This document shows, piece by piece, positions 1-7,828 of a DNA stretch of 64,000 nucleotides. This DNA is from Pseudomonas guariconensis. GTDB taxonomy: Bacteria; Pseudomonadota; Gammaproteobacteria; Pseudomonadales; Pseudomonadaceae. The first letter of the stretch is position 1. Each line of letters starts with the position of its first letter. Below the pieces are notes generated by a model, which worked only from the letters and a program-made list of their open reading frames with translations, did no database searches and was not told the origin of the DNA. The DNA is taken from NCBI RefSeq assembly GCF_900102675.1, contig NZ_FMYX01000005.1:186001-250000 (forward strand), read 5' to 3'. A program made the translations under genes and the position numbers.

Positions 1-240
1 GGCGAGTACCGCACGTTCATCATCCGCCTGGGGCGCATGGACAATGCCGAGGCCTGGCATTGGGCCTGTTGCGATGCGGGCGTGGGCATCATTCCACGGT
101 TCGGCCAGCACACGATCAAGAAGGTCAGCCGACCCATGGCCGAGCGCTACGGCCTGGCCAACGTGCGTTGGCGTCCAGCGGGGCAGGGGCCCGAATTTGT
201 CGCCCCGCCCATCGATGTGAAGAAGTTCAACGGCTCATGA
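1..240 (+). CDS. C-terminal end of an unrecognised protein (5' truncated by window)
   Basis: The reading frame is open from base 1 and ends with TGA at 238-240, so only the last 79 codons are visible. The fragment has Trp/Cys-containing patches (AWHWACCD) and ends in a basic tail (VKKFNGS). There is no transmembrane segment and no motif I can assign. It lies 18 bases upstream of the aminopeptidase gene on the same strand, so the two may be co-transcribed. An internal ATG at 37 is only a methionine inside the longer frame. Function unknown. Confidence 0.6.
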   Translation, partial: GEYRTFIIRLGRMDNAEAWHWACCDAGVGIIPRFGQHTIKKVSRPMAERYGLANVRWRPAGQGPEFVAPPIDVKKFNGS

Positions 241-258
241 GCCCGGGGGCACGTCATC

Positions 259-1335
259 ATGGAAATCGATCCGCTACTCCACGCACTGCTGCTGGCCCGC
301 GGACCGGGCGGGCAGGAGGATGAAGTCCGGCACATCTGCCTGCGCGAACTGGCTCGTCACTGCGACGAAACCCGCATCGATCGCGCCGGCAACGTGCTCG
401 GCGTGCTGCGCGCAACCCAGCCTTGCGAGCCTGAACAGAGCATCCGATTGATGGCTCACATGGATGAGATCGCCATGATCGTGAAGCGCGTGAAGACCGA
501 CGGCACGCTCGAAGTACTGGCACTGGGAGGCGCGCAACCGATCAGTTTTGGCGTGTGCCCGGTGGAGCTGCTCGGCGACCAGCAGTGCCTGCCGGGCGTG
601 CTCTCCTATGGCTCGATGCACAACAGCGGCCGCTCCACCAATGGTCGCGAAGTCCTGTCTGGTGACGTGCATTGGCAGGACGTGCACGTGGTCACACGCC
701 AGGATACCGCTGCACTGGAACGCGCCGGGATCAGGCCTGGCACGCGGGTCGTGCTCAGCCGGCACTGGCGTCAACCCTACGCGGTCAACGACTGCATCGC
801 GGCGCATTTTCTCGATGATCGCGCGCCGGTTGCAGCGCTGCTGGGCTGTGCCCGTGATCTTAAGGCACGCCGCGCCGGGCTGCGCCAGGATGTCTGGTTC
901 GTCTTCACCACCCTGGAGGAAGAGTCCAACGCCGGGGCCATGTACGCCGCGGCGCGCCTGCCGGGCGATACTACCGTGGCAGTCGAAGTGGGCCCGGTGC
1001 TGGACGAGTACGGTACCCGGTTGAGCGCCGACCCGATCATCAATACCGGGGATCAAAAAGGTCTCTACAGCCGTAGTGTCGTCCATGGGCTGACGGCGGC
1101 GGCGCAGCGCGCCGGGTACAGGCCGCAAGCCGCCTTGCTGGTGGATTTCGCCAGTGACGCGAGCGCGGTCATGAGCGCGGGTGTCGCGGCGCAGGCAGGC
1201 TGCCTGGCCATTCCCACGGAGAACACCCATGGCTTCGAGATGATCCATGGCGATGGCATCACGGCCTGTGCAGCGACGTTGGTGGAATACGCGCTGGCGC
1301 CGCAAACCCCATCAGCCCCCCACAATCCACGTTGA
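259..1335 (+). CDS. M42-family metalloaminopeptidase
   Basis: The 358-residue protein matches the M42 (glutamyl aminopeptidase/endoglucanase M) family, cytosolic dinuclear-metal exopeptidases that trim peptides from the N-terminus. Metal-ligand motifs appear in family order: AHMDE (His67, Asp69), the bridging Asp in LDDR (186-187), the catalytic Glu pair in LEEES (220-222), a VEV metal site (243) and the C-terminal NTHGFE histidine. Length is normal for the family. The start ATG at 259 lies 18 bases after the preceding gene in a GGGGG-rich context, so the Shine-Dalgarno is unremarkable. The substrate cannot be told from sequence. The long antisense frame across this gene is a codon-bias shadow. 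Confidence 0.85.
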   Translation: MEIDPLLHALLLARGPGGQEDEVRHICLRELARHCDETRIDRAGNVLGVLRATQPCEPEQSIRLMAHMDEIAMIVKRVKTDGTLEVLALGGAQPISFGVCPVELLGDQQCLPGVLSYGSMHNSGRSTNGREVLSGDVHWQDVHVVTRQDTAALERAGIRPGTRVVLSRHWRQPYAVNDCIAAHFLDDRAPVAALLGCARDLKARRAGLRQDVWFVFTTLEEESNAGAMYAAARLPGDTTVAVEVGPVLDEYGTRLSADPIINTGDQKGLYSRSVVHGLTAAAQRAGYRPQAALLVDFASDASAVMSAGVAAQAGCLAIPTENTHGFEMIHGDGITACAATLVEYALAPQTPSAPHNPR

Positions 1336-1356
1336 ACCCTCTCCCAGGAGCGACCG

Positions 1357-1881
1357 GTGCCGCGCATCATCACCCCCGCAACCCCAGAGCACGAAATCAG
1401 CGAGCGCAATGCCAAGCTGTTCGGTTCTCCAAAGGAGCGTCTGGATTTCTACCGCCGGGAAATCCAGTACGAGACGAGCATCCTGGCCAACCGCACCGAT
1501 GCCTTTCTTGCGGCCCAGTCGTTTCTGGTCATCGCGTTCGTGTCCTCCATGGGCAATCTCAATCCGGACTGGGGGGCGGCGTTCACCTTGATCGTGCCGC
1601 CGTTTCTCGCCTTGTTGGGGGCGTTGAGTTCGTTGAGTGCCTGGCCGGGCATCCGCGCGGCCTACAAGATCATCGACCATTGGCAGTTCAAGCAGAGCCA
1701 CCTGCTGCGCAGCGAGCCCTTGATGGGGTTGGCTTATGACGAGTCACCCCTGTTTTGCGAGACGGAAATCTCGCGACCTGGGTATCGCAAGTCATTGCTG
1801 TTTTCGTTGCGCACTCCTTGGGTATTCCTGGTGTTCTGGCTGGCCCTAGGGGGTTATGCGGTGGCAATCCAGGTGTTGTGA
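1357..1881 (+). CDS. Small inner-membrane protein, function unknown
   Basis: A 174-residue protein starting with GTG, preceded by a good CAGGAG ribosome binding site at 1345-1350. It has a polar N-terminal region of about 45 residues, two hydrophobic segments at about 48-65 and 75-97 separated by a short loop, a polar middle region, and a third hydrophobic segment at the C-terminus (about 153-174). I recognise no catalytic motif. It follows the aminopeptidase by 21 bases and is probably in the same transcript. Confidence 0.7.
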   Translation: MPRIITPATPEHEISERNAKLFGSPKERLDFYRREIQYETSILANRTDAFLAAQSFLVIAFVSSMGNLNPDWGAAFTLIVPPFLALLGALSSLSAWPGIRAAYKIIDHWQFKQSHLLRSEPLMGLAYDESPLFCETEISRPGYRKSLLFSLRTPWVFLVFWLALGGYAVAIQVL

Positions 1882-2020
1882 TGTGCCCGGGCCTGGCAGT
1901 CGAAGCGAGGCCGCGTGGCGCCTTTAGCGTAGCCGCATGCCCACCTGTCGGTTCGACAGAGTCGAGGCGGGGAACTGGCTTTCACAAGCAGTACCCATCA
2001 TCCCAAAGAGGCAACGCAAC

Positions 2021-2530
2021 ATGACATCCATTACCGACAATCTGCTCGACTGGCTGCGAGATGCCCATGCCATGGAACAGCAAGCCGAGAGCATGCTCAA
2101 AGGGCAGGCTGAACGCCTCGAGCATTACCCCACCCTCAAGGCACGGATCGTCCAGCACATCGAAGAAACCCAAGGGCAGCAGCGCGTGCTGGTCGAGTGC
2201 ATCGAGCGCCTGGGCGGAAGCACTTCGGTGTTCAAGGACATGGCAGCCAAACTCATGGCCTTCGGGCAGGCAGTGGGCGGCATGGCCATGAGCGACGAGG
2301 TGGTCAAAGGGGCCATGGCCGGCTATGTCTTCGAAAACATGGAGATCGCCTCGTACACCGTGTTGATCGAGGCGGCGGAGGCGGCCGGCGACAGCGCCAC
2401 CGCACAGGCCTGTAGGTCGATTCTCAAGGAAGAAGTGGCCATGGCCGAATGGCTGAAGGACCACCTGCCGGAAGTGACCCGTGCCTTCCTGGCCCGGTCC
2501 GCCGATCCGGATGCCGAAGCCAAACGCTGA
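2021..2530 (+). CDS. DUF892 ferritin-like stress protein (YciE/YciF type)
   Basis: A 169-residue helical protein of the DUF892/ferritin-like family, to which E. coli YciE and YciF belong. Acidic helices carry the expected Glu/His positions (HIEETQGQ, ENMEIASY, EEVAMAEW), which suggest a diiron-type four-helix bundle. I chose ATG 2021 because AAGAGG lies just upstream and the protein then begins MTSITDNLLDWLRDAH, the usual family start; an upstream in-frame ATG at 1937 adds a non-conserved leader. It sits beside a Mn catalase and a KGG protein, the same company it keeps in the RpoS-controlled yciGFE-katN locus of enterobacteria. Confidence 0.85.
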   Translation: MTSITDNLLDWLRDAHAMEQQAESMLKGQAERLEHYPTLKARIVQHIEETQGQQRVLVECIERLGGSTSVFKDMAAKLMAFGQAVGGMAMSDEVVKGAMAGYVFENMEIASYTVLIEAAEAAGDSATAQACRSILKEEVAMAEWLKDHLPEVTRAFLARSADPDAEAKR

Positions 2531-2539
2531 AGCCAATCA

Positions 2540-2567
2540 CCCGCACCGGCGTTTTGCCCGGTGCGGG
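2540..2567. terminator. Hairpin between convergent DUF892 and catalase genes
   Basis: CCCGCACCGG (2540-2549) and CCGGTGCGGG (2558-2567) form a perfect 10-bp stem with an 8-base loop. It lies between the stop codons of two convergent genes, so it probably terminates both, although neither side has a run of T. Confidence 0.6.
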
Positions 2568-2574
2568 TCCCATC

Positions 2575-3450
2575 CTACTCCTGACCGTTGTTGACCTTGC
2601 CAAGCTCCGCCCCGGTCAGAGGCTGGGCCTGGGGGTTGGACATCGTCCTGGTTTTCATCGCGTCCAATGCGGTTTGCGACTGCGCGTCGAGCTGCACCGA
2701 GGCCTCGCCATCGCCGCCATCCACAGCCGGTTGAGGCTGTTCCACATAGACCCAGTCTTGTCCTTCATTCCAGGCCCCGCGCATTTCGCCACCTTTGGAA
2801 AGGTTGAAGTACGTGTTGTTGAACTCAGGATCTCCTGGCAGCTTGCCTTGGGGGAAGTTGGGCTGAATGGCATGCAGGGCTTTTTCGAAAGACAGTTGGT
2901 GAGCGATTTCCCGACTCATGAGAAAGCCCAGGGCATCCTTGATGCCGGGATCGTCCGTGACATTGATCAGCCGCTCGTAGACGATCTTGGCACGGGCTTC
3001 GGCGGCGATGTTGGAGCGAAGATCTGCAGTGGGTTCGCCAATGGTATCGATGTAGGCCGCCGACCAGGGCACACCGCCGGAATTGACCAAGGGTGCGCCG
3101 GCGCCATAGAGCAGGCTGGTGATATGCGAGTCGTTACCGGCACCGGTCAGCGAGCGGTAGAGCTCGCCTTCGGCCTCGATGCCCTCGGCCAGTTGGCCTT
3201 TGGCGCCCTTGTTGAGCATCACCACGATCGAGCCGATGATTTCCAGGTGGCTCAGTTCCTCCGTGGCGATATCGAATAGCAGGTCCTTGCGCCCTGGGTC
3301 ATCCTCGCTCACGGCCTGGGTGAAATAGCGCATGGCGGCGGCCAGTTCCCCTTGGGGGCCGCCGAACTGTTCGAGCAGCAGATTCGCCAGCCCAGGATTG
3401 GGCTGCGCCACCCGCACGGTGTACTGCAGGCGTTTGTTGTGCATGAACAT
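2575..3450 (-). CDS. katN: Manganese (non-haem) catalase
   Basis: A 291-residue protein of the dimanganese catalase family (KatN), which disproportionates hydrogen peroxide in the cytoplasm. Family hallmarks are the N-terminal MHNKRLQYTVRV, the metal-binding helices with ATEELSHLEIIG and AAEARAKIVYERL, and SREIAHQLSFEKAL, which supply the Glu and His ligands. The polar C-terminal tail of about 60 residues is normal for the family. I chose ATG 3450 because TGAGG lies about 9 bases upstream; a TTG and another ATG 15-18 bases upstream are less well placed. It lies downstream of the KGG-repeat gene on the same strand with a hairpin between them. Confidence 0.9.
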   Translation of the reverse strand: MFMHNKRLQYTVRVAQPNPGLANLLLEQFGGPQGELAAAMRYFTQAVSEDDPGRKDLLFDIATEELSHLEIIGSIVVMLNKGAKGQLAEGIEAEGELYRSLTGAGNDSHITSLLYGAGAPLVNSGGVPWSAAYIDTIGEPTADLRSNIAAEARAKIVYERLINVTDDPGIKDALGFLMSREIAHQLSFEKALHAIQPNFPQGKLPGDPEFNNTYFNLSKGGEMRGAWNEGQDWVYVEQPQPAVDGGDGEASVQLDAQSQTALDAMKTRTMSNPQAQPLTGAELGKVNNGQE

Positions 3451-3472
3451 TGGAATGTGCCTCATCAACAGC

Positions 3473-3497
3473 GCCGGGGCGGCAGAACCGCCCCGGC
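3473..3497 (-). terminator. Strong hairpin between KGG gene and Mn catalase
   Basis: GCCGGGGCGG and CCGCCCCGGC form a perfect 10-bp G/C stem around the loop CAGAA. It lies in the 60 bases between the KGG-gene stop and the catalase start. There is no T tract, so it may be a partial terminator, an attenuator or an mRNA-stability hairpin that sets the ratio of the two products. Confidence 0.5.
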
Positions 3498-3510
3498 AAT
3501 CGGTGGGAAG

Positions 3511-3930
3511 TTAGCGGTCGTCGTCGCTTTTACGGCCGCCCCCATGGCTGTGCTGGCCGCCTACGCGACCGGCTTCGGAGGCCTTTTCACGGTCGTTGGC
3601 GAAATTGCCGCCGGACGCCTGGCCGCCTTTCTTGCCGGCCTCAGAGGCACGTTCAGGGTCGTTCTTGAAATTGCCCCCGGACATTTGGCCGCCTTTGTGA
3701 CCGGCTTCGGCGGCGCGCTCAGGATCGTTCTTGAAGTTACCCCCGGACATCTGGCCGCCTTTGTGGCCGGCCTCGGAGGCGCGTTCAGGATCGTTCTTGA
3801 AATTGCCACCGGACGCCTGGCCACCTTTATGCCCAGCTTCAGAAGCTTTCTCCCGGTCGTTGGCGAAGTTGCCTGGGTTGGTGTTGGCGCTGCCGCCATG
3901 GTTGCTTTGTTTGTCTTGGTTGTCAGCCAT
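3511..3930 (-). CDS. KGG-repeat general stress protein (YciG/Con-10 type)
   Basis: A 139-residue, highly hydrophilic protein made of five tandem 22-residue units of the type GNFxNDxExAxEAGxKGGQxSG (residues about 20-129) followed by a His/Gly-rich tail. This is the stress-induced KGG motif of Bacillus GsiB-like proteins, fungal Con-10 and E. coli YciG, which are thought to be disordered hydrophilins. The start is clear: GAGGTGAAAGATC precedes ATG 3930. The first and last units carry FANDREKA and the middle three FKNDPERA, so the array probably grew by internal duplication. It is likely RpoS-dependent by analogy, though I cannot prove a sigma-S promoter. Confidence 0.88.
   Translation of the reverse strand: MADNQDKQSNHGGSANTNPGNFANDREKASEAGHKGGQASGGNFKNDPERASEAGHKGGQMSGGNFKNDPERAAEAGHKGGQMSGGNFKNDPERASEAGKKGGQASGGNFANDREKASEAGRVGGQHSHGGGRKSDDDR
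3544..3873 (-). repeat. Five 66-bp tandem repeats within the KGG gene
   Basis: Five in-frame 66-bp units encode the 22-residue KGG modules. The central three are most alike. Unit number may vary between strains through slippage or recombination. Confidence 0.85.
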
Positions 3931-4285
3931 GATCTTTCACCTCATGTCATCTACACAGGAAGGTCTGTGTCTAGTAGTGACAAGGGCGAGGCATTGCGCC
4001 TCGCAAAAGGAATTGGAATTTGCTGACGGGTTGCTTTAAGGATTGACGGACCGGCGTTTGAGGTGCCAAAGCCAATAACCCTGGCTTGTCTCGCACTGCT
4101 TTCGGGTGCGCAGGTTGTTGCTTTACGGATGACCTTCGCGCAAGTATTCGCAAGGCGCTGGCACTGTGGTGAGATCGATTGGTATGTGTCCCTTCGCTTG
4201 AACGGGGCGTCAGGTGTGCAGGTCTTCAGGGAAGAAGCGTCAGTCGGCGCTGCCTATACCCGAACCTTTGCCCAGAACACCCGGT
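3931..4285. other. Intergenic region between divergent KGG and Nudix genes
   Basis: This 355-base stretch has no convincing gene. It should hold the promoters of both divergent genes. The only clear structure is a hairpin GCGAGGC/GCCTCGC at 3986-4004 with a 5-base loop. I could not identify a confident -10/-35 pair on either strand. Confidence 0.5.
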
Positions 4286-4684
4286 ATGCCTGCAAAGAAA
4301 AACCGCACAGCCAAAGCCCGCGCCACGATCGTCTGTCTACGCAACGGAAAGGTCCTGCTCGTACGCAAGAAAGGCGCGAGGTGGAACCTGCCAGGCGGCG
4401 TCATCGAACCGGGCGAGACGCCGGAAGAGGCCGCCATTAGAGAGTTGCGCGAGGAAGCCTCTTTGCACTGCCAGGGCTTGCATGCGTTGTGTACATTGCC
4501 GGTTGGCAATGTGCTTCATCACATCTTCACCATCAACCTCGGCGAGCGGACACGGCCGGTGCCCAGCAACGAAATCGTGGCCTGCAAATGGGTGCTGCGC
4601 AGCGTGCTGGGCCGTATGCAATTGAGCAGCACCGCCGCTGCCTTGTTGGCCAAGGAGCTGCCGGTGTTGTCGGCACCGGTGTGA
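4286..4684 (+). CDS. Nudix hydrolase
   Basis: A 132-residue Nudix protein that would hydrolyse a nucleoside-diphosphate-linked or related pyrophosphate. The Nudix box is complete: GGVIEPGETPEEAAIRELRE followed by EAS, giving GX5EX7REXXEEX, with Glu residues for Mg binding. The preceding LPGG and the MutT-like beta strands (ARATIVCLRNGKVLLVRKK) fit. The start at 4286 (MPAKKNR) is preferred; upstream in-frame ATG 4214 would add an atypical leader. Neither has a strong Shine-Dalgarno, so the start is moderately certain. The substrate is not predictable. Confidence 0.82.
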   Translation: MPAKKNRTAKARATIVCLRNGKVLLVRKKGARWNLPGGVIEPGETPEEAAIRELREEASLHCQGLHALCTLPVGNVLHHIFTINLGERTRPVPSNEIVACKWVLRSVLGRMQLSSTAAALLAKELPVLSAPV

Positions 4685-4794
4685 CAGCGCCGGCCCATTC
4701 ATCCGCGCTCAACGAAGCTGTCTGAACTTTACGCCGCCGTGCGCCTTCCTCTGTTCACACCTGTGGTTTTTTCGAATCGCAAGAGGAGGCGGAT

Positions 4795-5028
4795 ATGAGT
4801 GATCCTGTCACGTATTTCTGGATCGCCCTGGTGGCGATCATTCTGCTGGTCGATCTCTGGGCCATCGTCAGCGTGTTCCGCAGCGACAAGTCCGACGGCA
4901 CCAAAGTGCTGTGGTCGTTGCTGCTGGTGCTGTTCCCAGTGATCGGGCTGGCCATCTGGGGCGTTGCCGGGCCGCGCGGCATCAAGCGTGGCACCGGACC
5001 GACTTCGCCTGAGCACAGCAAAGGATAG
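4795..5028 (+). CDS. PLDc_N-domain small membrane protein
   Basis: A 77-residue protein with two hydrophobic helices (about 8-27 and 38-58) separated by VFRSDKSDGTK, the pattern of the PLDc_N domain otherwise found at the N-terminus of cardiolipin synthases. No HKD phospholipase motif is present, so it is a stand-alone membrane module, not an enzyme. AAGAGGAGG precedes the ATG. The next small ORF begins within 10 bases of its stop, implying one transcript. Confidence 0.75.
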   Translation: MSDPVTYFWIALVAIILLVDLWAIVSVFRSDKSDGTKVLWSLLLVLFPVIGLAIWGVAGPRGIKRGTGPTSPEHSKG

Positions 5029-5037
5029 GAGGTGATG

Positions 5038-5187
5038 ATGACCCAAGCTGCCCACGAACCTGCCAAGCGCCCGCCCAAGGGTGAGGCCGAACGCGACAAC
5101 GACGCCCATCGTCCTGATGGCTCGACCGGTACTGCGCACGACTCGACGGCGCAAAAGGCCGCGCGGGACAAAGGCAAACGCCACTGA
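5038..5187 (+). CDS. Very small hydrophilic protein (49 aa)
   Basis: The frame starts at ATG 5038 (or ATG 5035) directly behind AGGAGG (5027-5032) and ends at TGA 5185-5187. It encodes 49 residues rich in Asp, Lys, Ala and His, ending KAARDKGKRH, with no hydrophobic segment. The strong ribosome binding site and coupling to the preceding gene argue that it is translated. The composition resembles small stress-related hydrophilic peptides, which fits the neighbourhood. No named family recognised. Confidence 0.55.
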   Translation: MTQAAHEPAKRPPKGEAERDNDAHRPDGSTGTAHDSTAQKAARDKGKRH

Positions 5188-5190
5188 GCC

Positions 5191-5205
5191 TGCCCAAGTT
5201 GGGCA
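5191..5205 (+). terminator. Weak hairpin after the small stress genes
   Basis: TGCCCA and TGGGCA form a 6-bp stem with loop AGT 3 bases after the 5187 stop. No T tract follows; a weak terminator at best. Confidence 0.3.
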
Positions 5206-5322
5206 TGGTTAAAGGTCTACCCACGCTTGGCGCGAGGCTTTCGGGGCGTCGTGCTCGCAGCCTGCATCGACGCTACACTTGCATCGTCGAGATAGGCGGG
5301 TACGACCGAACCGAGGGCGCCC

Positions 5323-6147
5323 ATGCGCAAGCTTTATCGACCGATGCTCTTGTCACTGATGTGTTTCCTGCTTGCCCCGGCGGCTGCCGGGGCAGCGCCG
5401 CCGTGCAAGCACTTGGTGGCAACAGGCAATCCCGAGTACCCGCCTTACCTGTGGCGCGACCCGCAGAACCCGCAACGCCTGATCGGCGCCAATGCCGATC
5501 TGCTCCAGCGCCTTGGCAGCGAACTGGGGCTTGAGATCGACGTGGTCTATGGCGGGCCGTGGTCGCGTGCGCAGGAGCAGGTCAAGAGCGGGCGGATCGA
5601 CTTGATTGCCGGCGCCTTTCGTACCGCATCGCGCGAAGTCACCATGGATTTCATACCCCCGCCGTTCCTGAACACGCCCAGCGTGGTCTGGGTGCGTCAC
5701 GACGACCCGTTTTCCTACACAGGGTGGGCCGACCTGCAAGGGCGCAGCGGTGGCACCCTGGTCAACAACAGCTACGGCCAGCAATTTGACGACTACGCCA
5801 ACGCTCACCTGAAACTCGAAGCGGTCCCCAGCGCGGACCAAGCGTTTCGCAAGCTGTTGTTCAAACGCAACGACTACGTCATCTACGAGCTTTACCCAGG
5901 ACTGGCGCTGGCCCGCACTCTGGGCATCTCCCAGCAAGTGCAGGCGCTGGCGCCGCCTGTTTCCAGCGAAGGGCTGTACCTGACCCTCTCCCATCACTCG
6001 GCCTGCAACCAGCCCGAGCTACGGGCGCAACTGGCACAAAAACTCACCGACCTGCTCGACCGTGCCGTGCCCAGGCAACTGCTGGAGCAAAACCTCAAGC
6101 GCTGGCAGGACCAGCAGGCTCGGTCGGGTACGACGGGCAAGCCTTGA
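5323..6147 (+). CDS. Periplasmic substrate-binding protein, SBP_bac_3 family
   Basis: A 274-residue protein with a signal peptide (residues 1-24, MRKLYRPM then a hydrophobic core ending AAAGAAP). The mature part follows the family-3 amino-acid-binding fold: an early NPEYPPYLWRD segment, ANADLLQRLGSELGLEIDVV, and GRIDLIAGAFRTASRE typical of these binding lobes. No permease or ATPase gene adjoins it. It is therefore an orphan binding protein, or one of the Pseudomonas SBP_bac_3 proteins with sensory or enzyme-linked roles. It converges on the aldehyde dehydrogenase gene with 8 bases between. Confidence 0.75.
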   Translation: MRKLYRPMLLSLMCFLLAPAAAGAAPPCKHLVATGNPEYPPYLWRDPQNPQRLIGANADLLQRLGSELGLEIDVVYGGPWSRAQEQVKSGRIDLIAGAFRTASREVTMDFIPPPFLNTPSVVWVRHDDPFSYTGWADLQGRSGGTLVNNSYGQQFDDYANAHLKLEAVPSADQAFRKLLFKRNDYVIYELYPGLALARTLGISQQVQALAPPVSSEGLYLTLSHHSACNQPELRAQLAQKLTDLLDRAVPRQLLEQNLKRWQDQQARSGTTGKP

Positions 6148-6155
6148 TGGCGGCC

Positions 6156-7625
6156 TCACTTGAACCAGTTCAGCGATCGGGGTTCGCAGTTGAGCAGCAC
6201 ATGCTTGAGTTCGCTGAATTCCTCTAGCCCTGCCGCCGACAGCTCGCGGCCAATGCCGCTGGCCTTGAAGCCGCCCCAGGGCGCCTGGGGAAAGGCCACG
6301 TTGTAGTCGTTCACCCAAAGCGTCCCCACCCGTAGCCGCCGCGCCAGACGATGGGCCCGGCCTAGGTCTGCGGTCCACACGCCCGCCGCCAAGCCATAGG
6401 GCGTATCGTTGGCAAGCTGAACGGCATGGTTCTCGTCGGTGAAGCGCTCGACGGTGATCACCGGCCCGAAGATTTCCTCACGGGCGATGCCCATGTCGGC
6501 CTGGACCTCGGTGAGTAGGGTAGGGCGCAGCCAGAACCCCTTGCTCAAGTGCGCGTCCCTGGGGATATGGCCACCTGCGCTCAGGCGGGCGCCTTCGCCT
6601 TGCGCCGTCTGGACCAGTGCCAGCACACGGTCCCGATGCGCCGCCGAGATCAGCGGGCCCATGCGCGTACGGCTGTCGAAGCCATCGCCCAGGACGATGG
6701 CTTCGATGCGTTCGGCCAGGCGCTCGACGAAGCGGTCATGGATGCTCGCCTCCAGCAGCAGGCGCGACCCGGCCGAGCACACTTGCCCGGCATTGAAGAA
6801 CACTGCGTTGAGCGCTTGGTCCAGCGCCACGTCCAGGTCGGCGTCGGCGAACACGATGTTCGGGTTCTTGCCGCCAAGTTCCAGGGCCAGGCGCTTGAAG
6901 TTGCCACTGGCGGCCTGCATGACCTTGGCGCCGGCATTGGCGCCACCGGTGAACGACAGCATGTCCACCCGCGCGCTGAGCGCCAGGCGATGGCCCACGG
7001 CGCCATCGCCGCAAACCAGGTTGAACACGCCGGGCGGCAGCGCGAGGGCGGCCAGCAGCGATGTCAGGTGCAAGGCGCTCAGCGGCGTCAGTTCGCTCGG
7101 TTTGAGAATCACCGTGTTCCCTGCGGCCAGGGCGGGCGCGAGTTTCCAGGCGGTCTGCAGCAGCGGGTAGTTCCACGGCACGATCAGTGCGCAGACGCCC
7201 ACCGGCTCATGGCGCGTGACGCTGATGACATGGGCGGGCGCCTGGGGATGGGCGATGTCGGTGCGCGCTTCGAGCAGCCCCGCGTAGTAGCGGAAGGTGG
7301 CTACCACGCAGGCCAGGTCGGCCTCGCTTTCGCCGAGGGTCTTGCCAGTGTTGAGGGTTTCCAGGCGCGCCAGATGGGCGGCATCGGTTTCGATGGCCGC
7401 CGCGATGCGCAGCAGCACGGCGCTGCGCTCGTTCGGCGGCAGTTGGGGCCAGGGGCCGTGGTCGAAGGCGTGGCGGGCGGCGTCGATCGCGGCGTCGATA
7501 TCGTCGGCGCTTGCCTCTGGCGCCAGGGCGAGCAGGGTTTCGTCGGCGGGGTTGATGATTTCCCGATAGCGCTTGCTGTGCGGTTCACGCCACTGTCCTG
7601 CAATGAAGAGCTGATGATGCGCCAT
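6156..7625 (-). CDS. NAD(P)-dependent aldehyde dehydrogenase (betaine-aldehyde-dehydrogenase-like)
   Basis: A 489-residue aldehyde dehydrogenase. The oxyanion/cofactor motif PWNYPLL, the nucleotide site FTGGANAG, the general-base Glu in LALELGGKNP (Glu249) and the catalytic Cys in NAGQVCSAG (Cys283) are all present, so it should be active. ATG 7625 is preceded by GAGGAAA; two upstream in-frame starts lack support. It is divergent from the class II aldolase gene. The neighbours (GMC oxidoreductase, Rieske oxygenase, choline-type binding protein) suggest that it oxidises an aldehyde derived from a quaternary-ammonium alcohol; that is inference. Confidence 0.85.
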   Translation of the reverse strand: MAHHQLFIAGQWREPHSKRYREIINPADETLLALAPEASADDIDAAIDAARHAFDHGPWPQLPPNERSAVLLRIAAAIETDAAHLARLETLNTGKTLGESEADLACVVATFRYYAGLLEARTDIAHPQAPAHVISVTRHEPVGVCALIVPWNYPLLQTAWKLAPALAAGNTVILKPSELTPLSALHLTSLLAALALPPGVFNLVCGDGAVGHRLALSARVDMLSFTGGANAGAKVMQAASGNFKRLALELGGKNPNIVFADADLDVALDQALNAVFFNAGQVCSAGSRLLLEASIHDRFVERLAERIEAIVLGDGFDSRTRMGPLISAAHRDRVLALVQTAQGEGARLSAGGHIPRDAHLSKGFWLRPTLLTEVQADMGIAREEIFGPVITVERFTDENHAVQLANDTPYGLAAGVWTADLGRAHRLARRLRVGTLWVNDYNVAFPQAPWGGFKASGIGRELSAAGLEEFSELKHVLLNCEPRSLNWFK

Positions 7626-7828
7626 GCTGCGTTTCCTCGTGTGCATTGGAAATGACCGCACCATAGCCAGGCCCCTGGGCGCGATCTTGACCGAATGCGA
7701 CAGCCATTACCGCCCGTGCATTCGCGACAAGCCAGGTCGCATCGCGTCAAGTCCTCGGTTGTGTGCTCCGTAGACTCGGGGATGTGAATGCGTACCCGGG
7801 GGGTGCGCTCGAAGCCCGAGGAACTGCC
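7626..7828. promoter_or_regulatory. Divergent promoter region with repeated GCGACA motif
   Basis: The 203 bases between the divergent aldehyde dehydrogenase and aldolase genes contain GCGACAGCC (7697-7705) and GCGACAAGCC (7724-7733) as direct repeats 27 bases apart. CGAATGC and GCATTCG lie beside them in opposite orientation. A similar GCGACA with a nearby CATTCG occurs upstream of the Rieske gene at 13725-13738. The arrangement could be AraC-type half sites, but this is a by-eye match only. Confidence 0.3.

Noticed and set aside
274..1305. 343-codon antisense ORF over the M42 aminopeptidase
   Set aside because: A GC-bias shadow of the real gene, whose metal motifs are intact on the plus strand.
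3352..4026. Plus-strand ORF with repeated hydrophobic segments
   Set aside because: It is the complement of the KGG tandem repeats and the catalase start; the repeats explain its periodicity.
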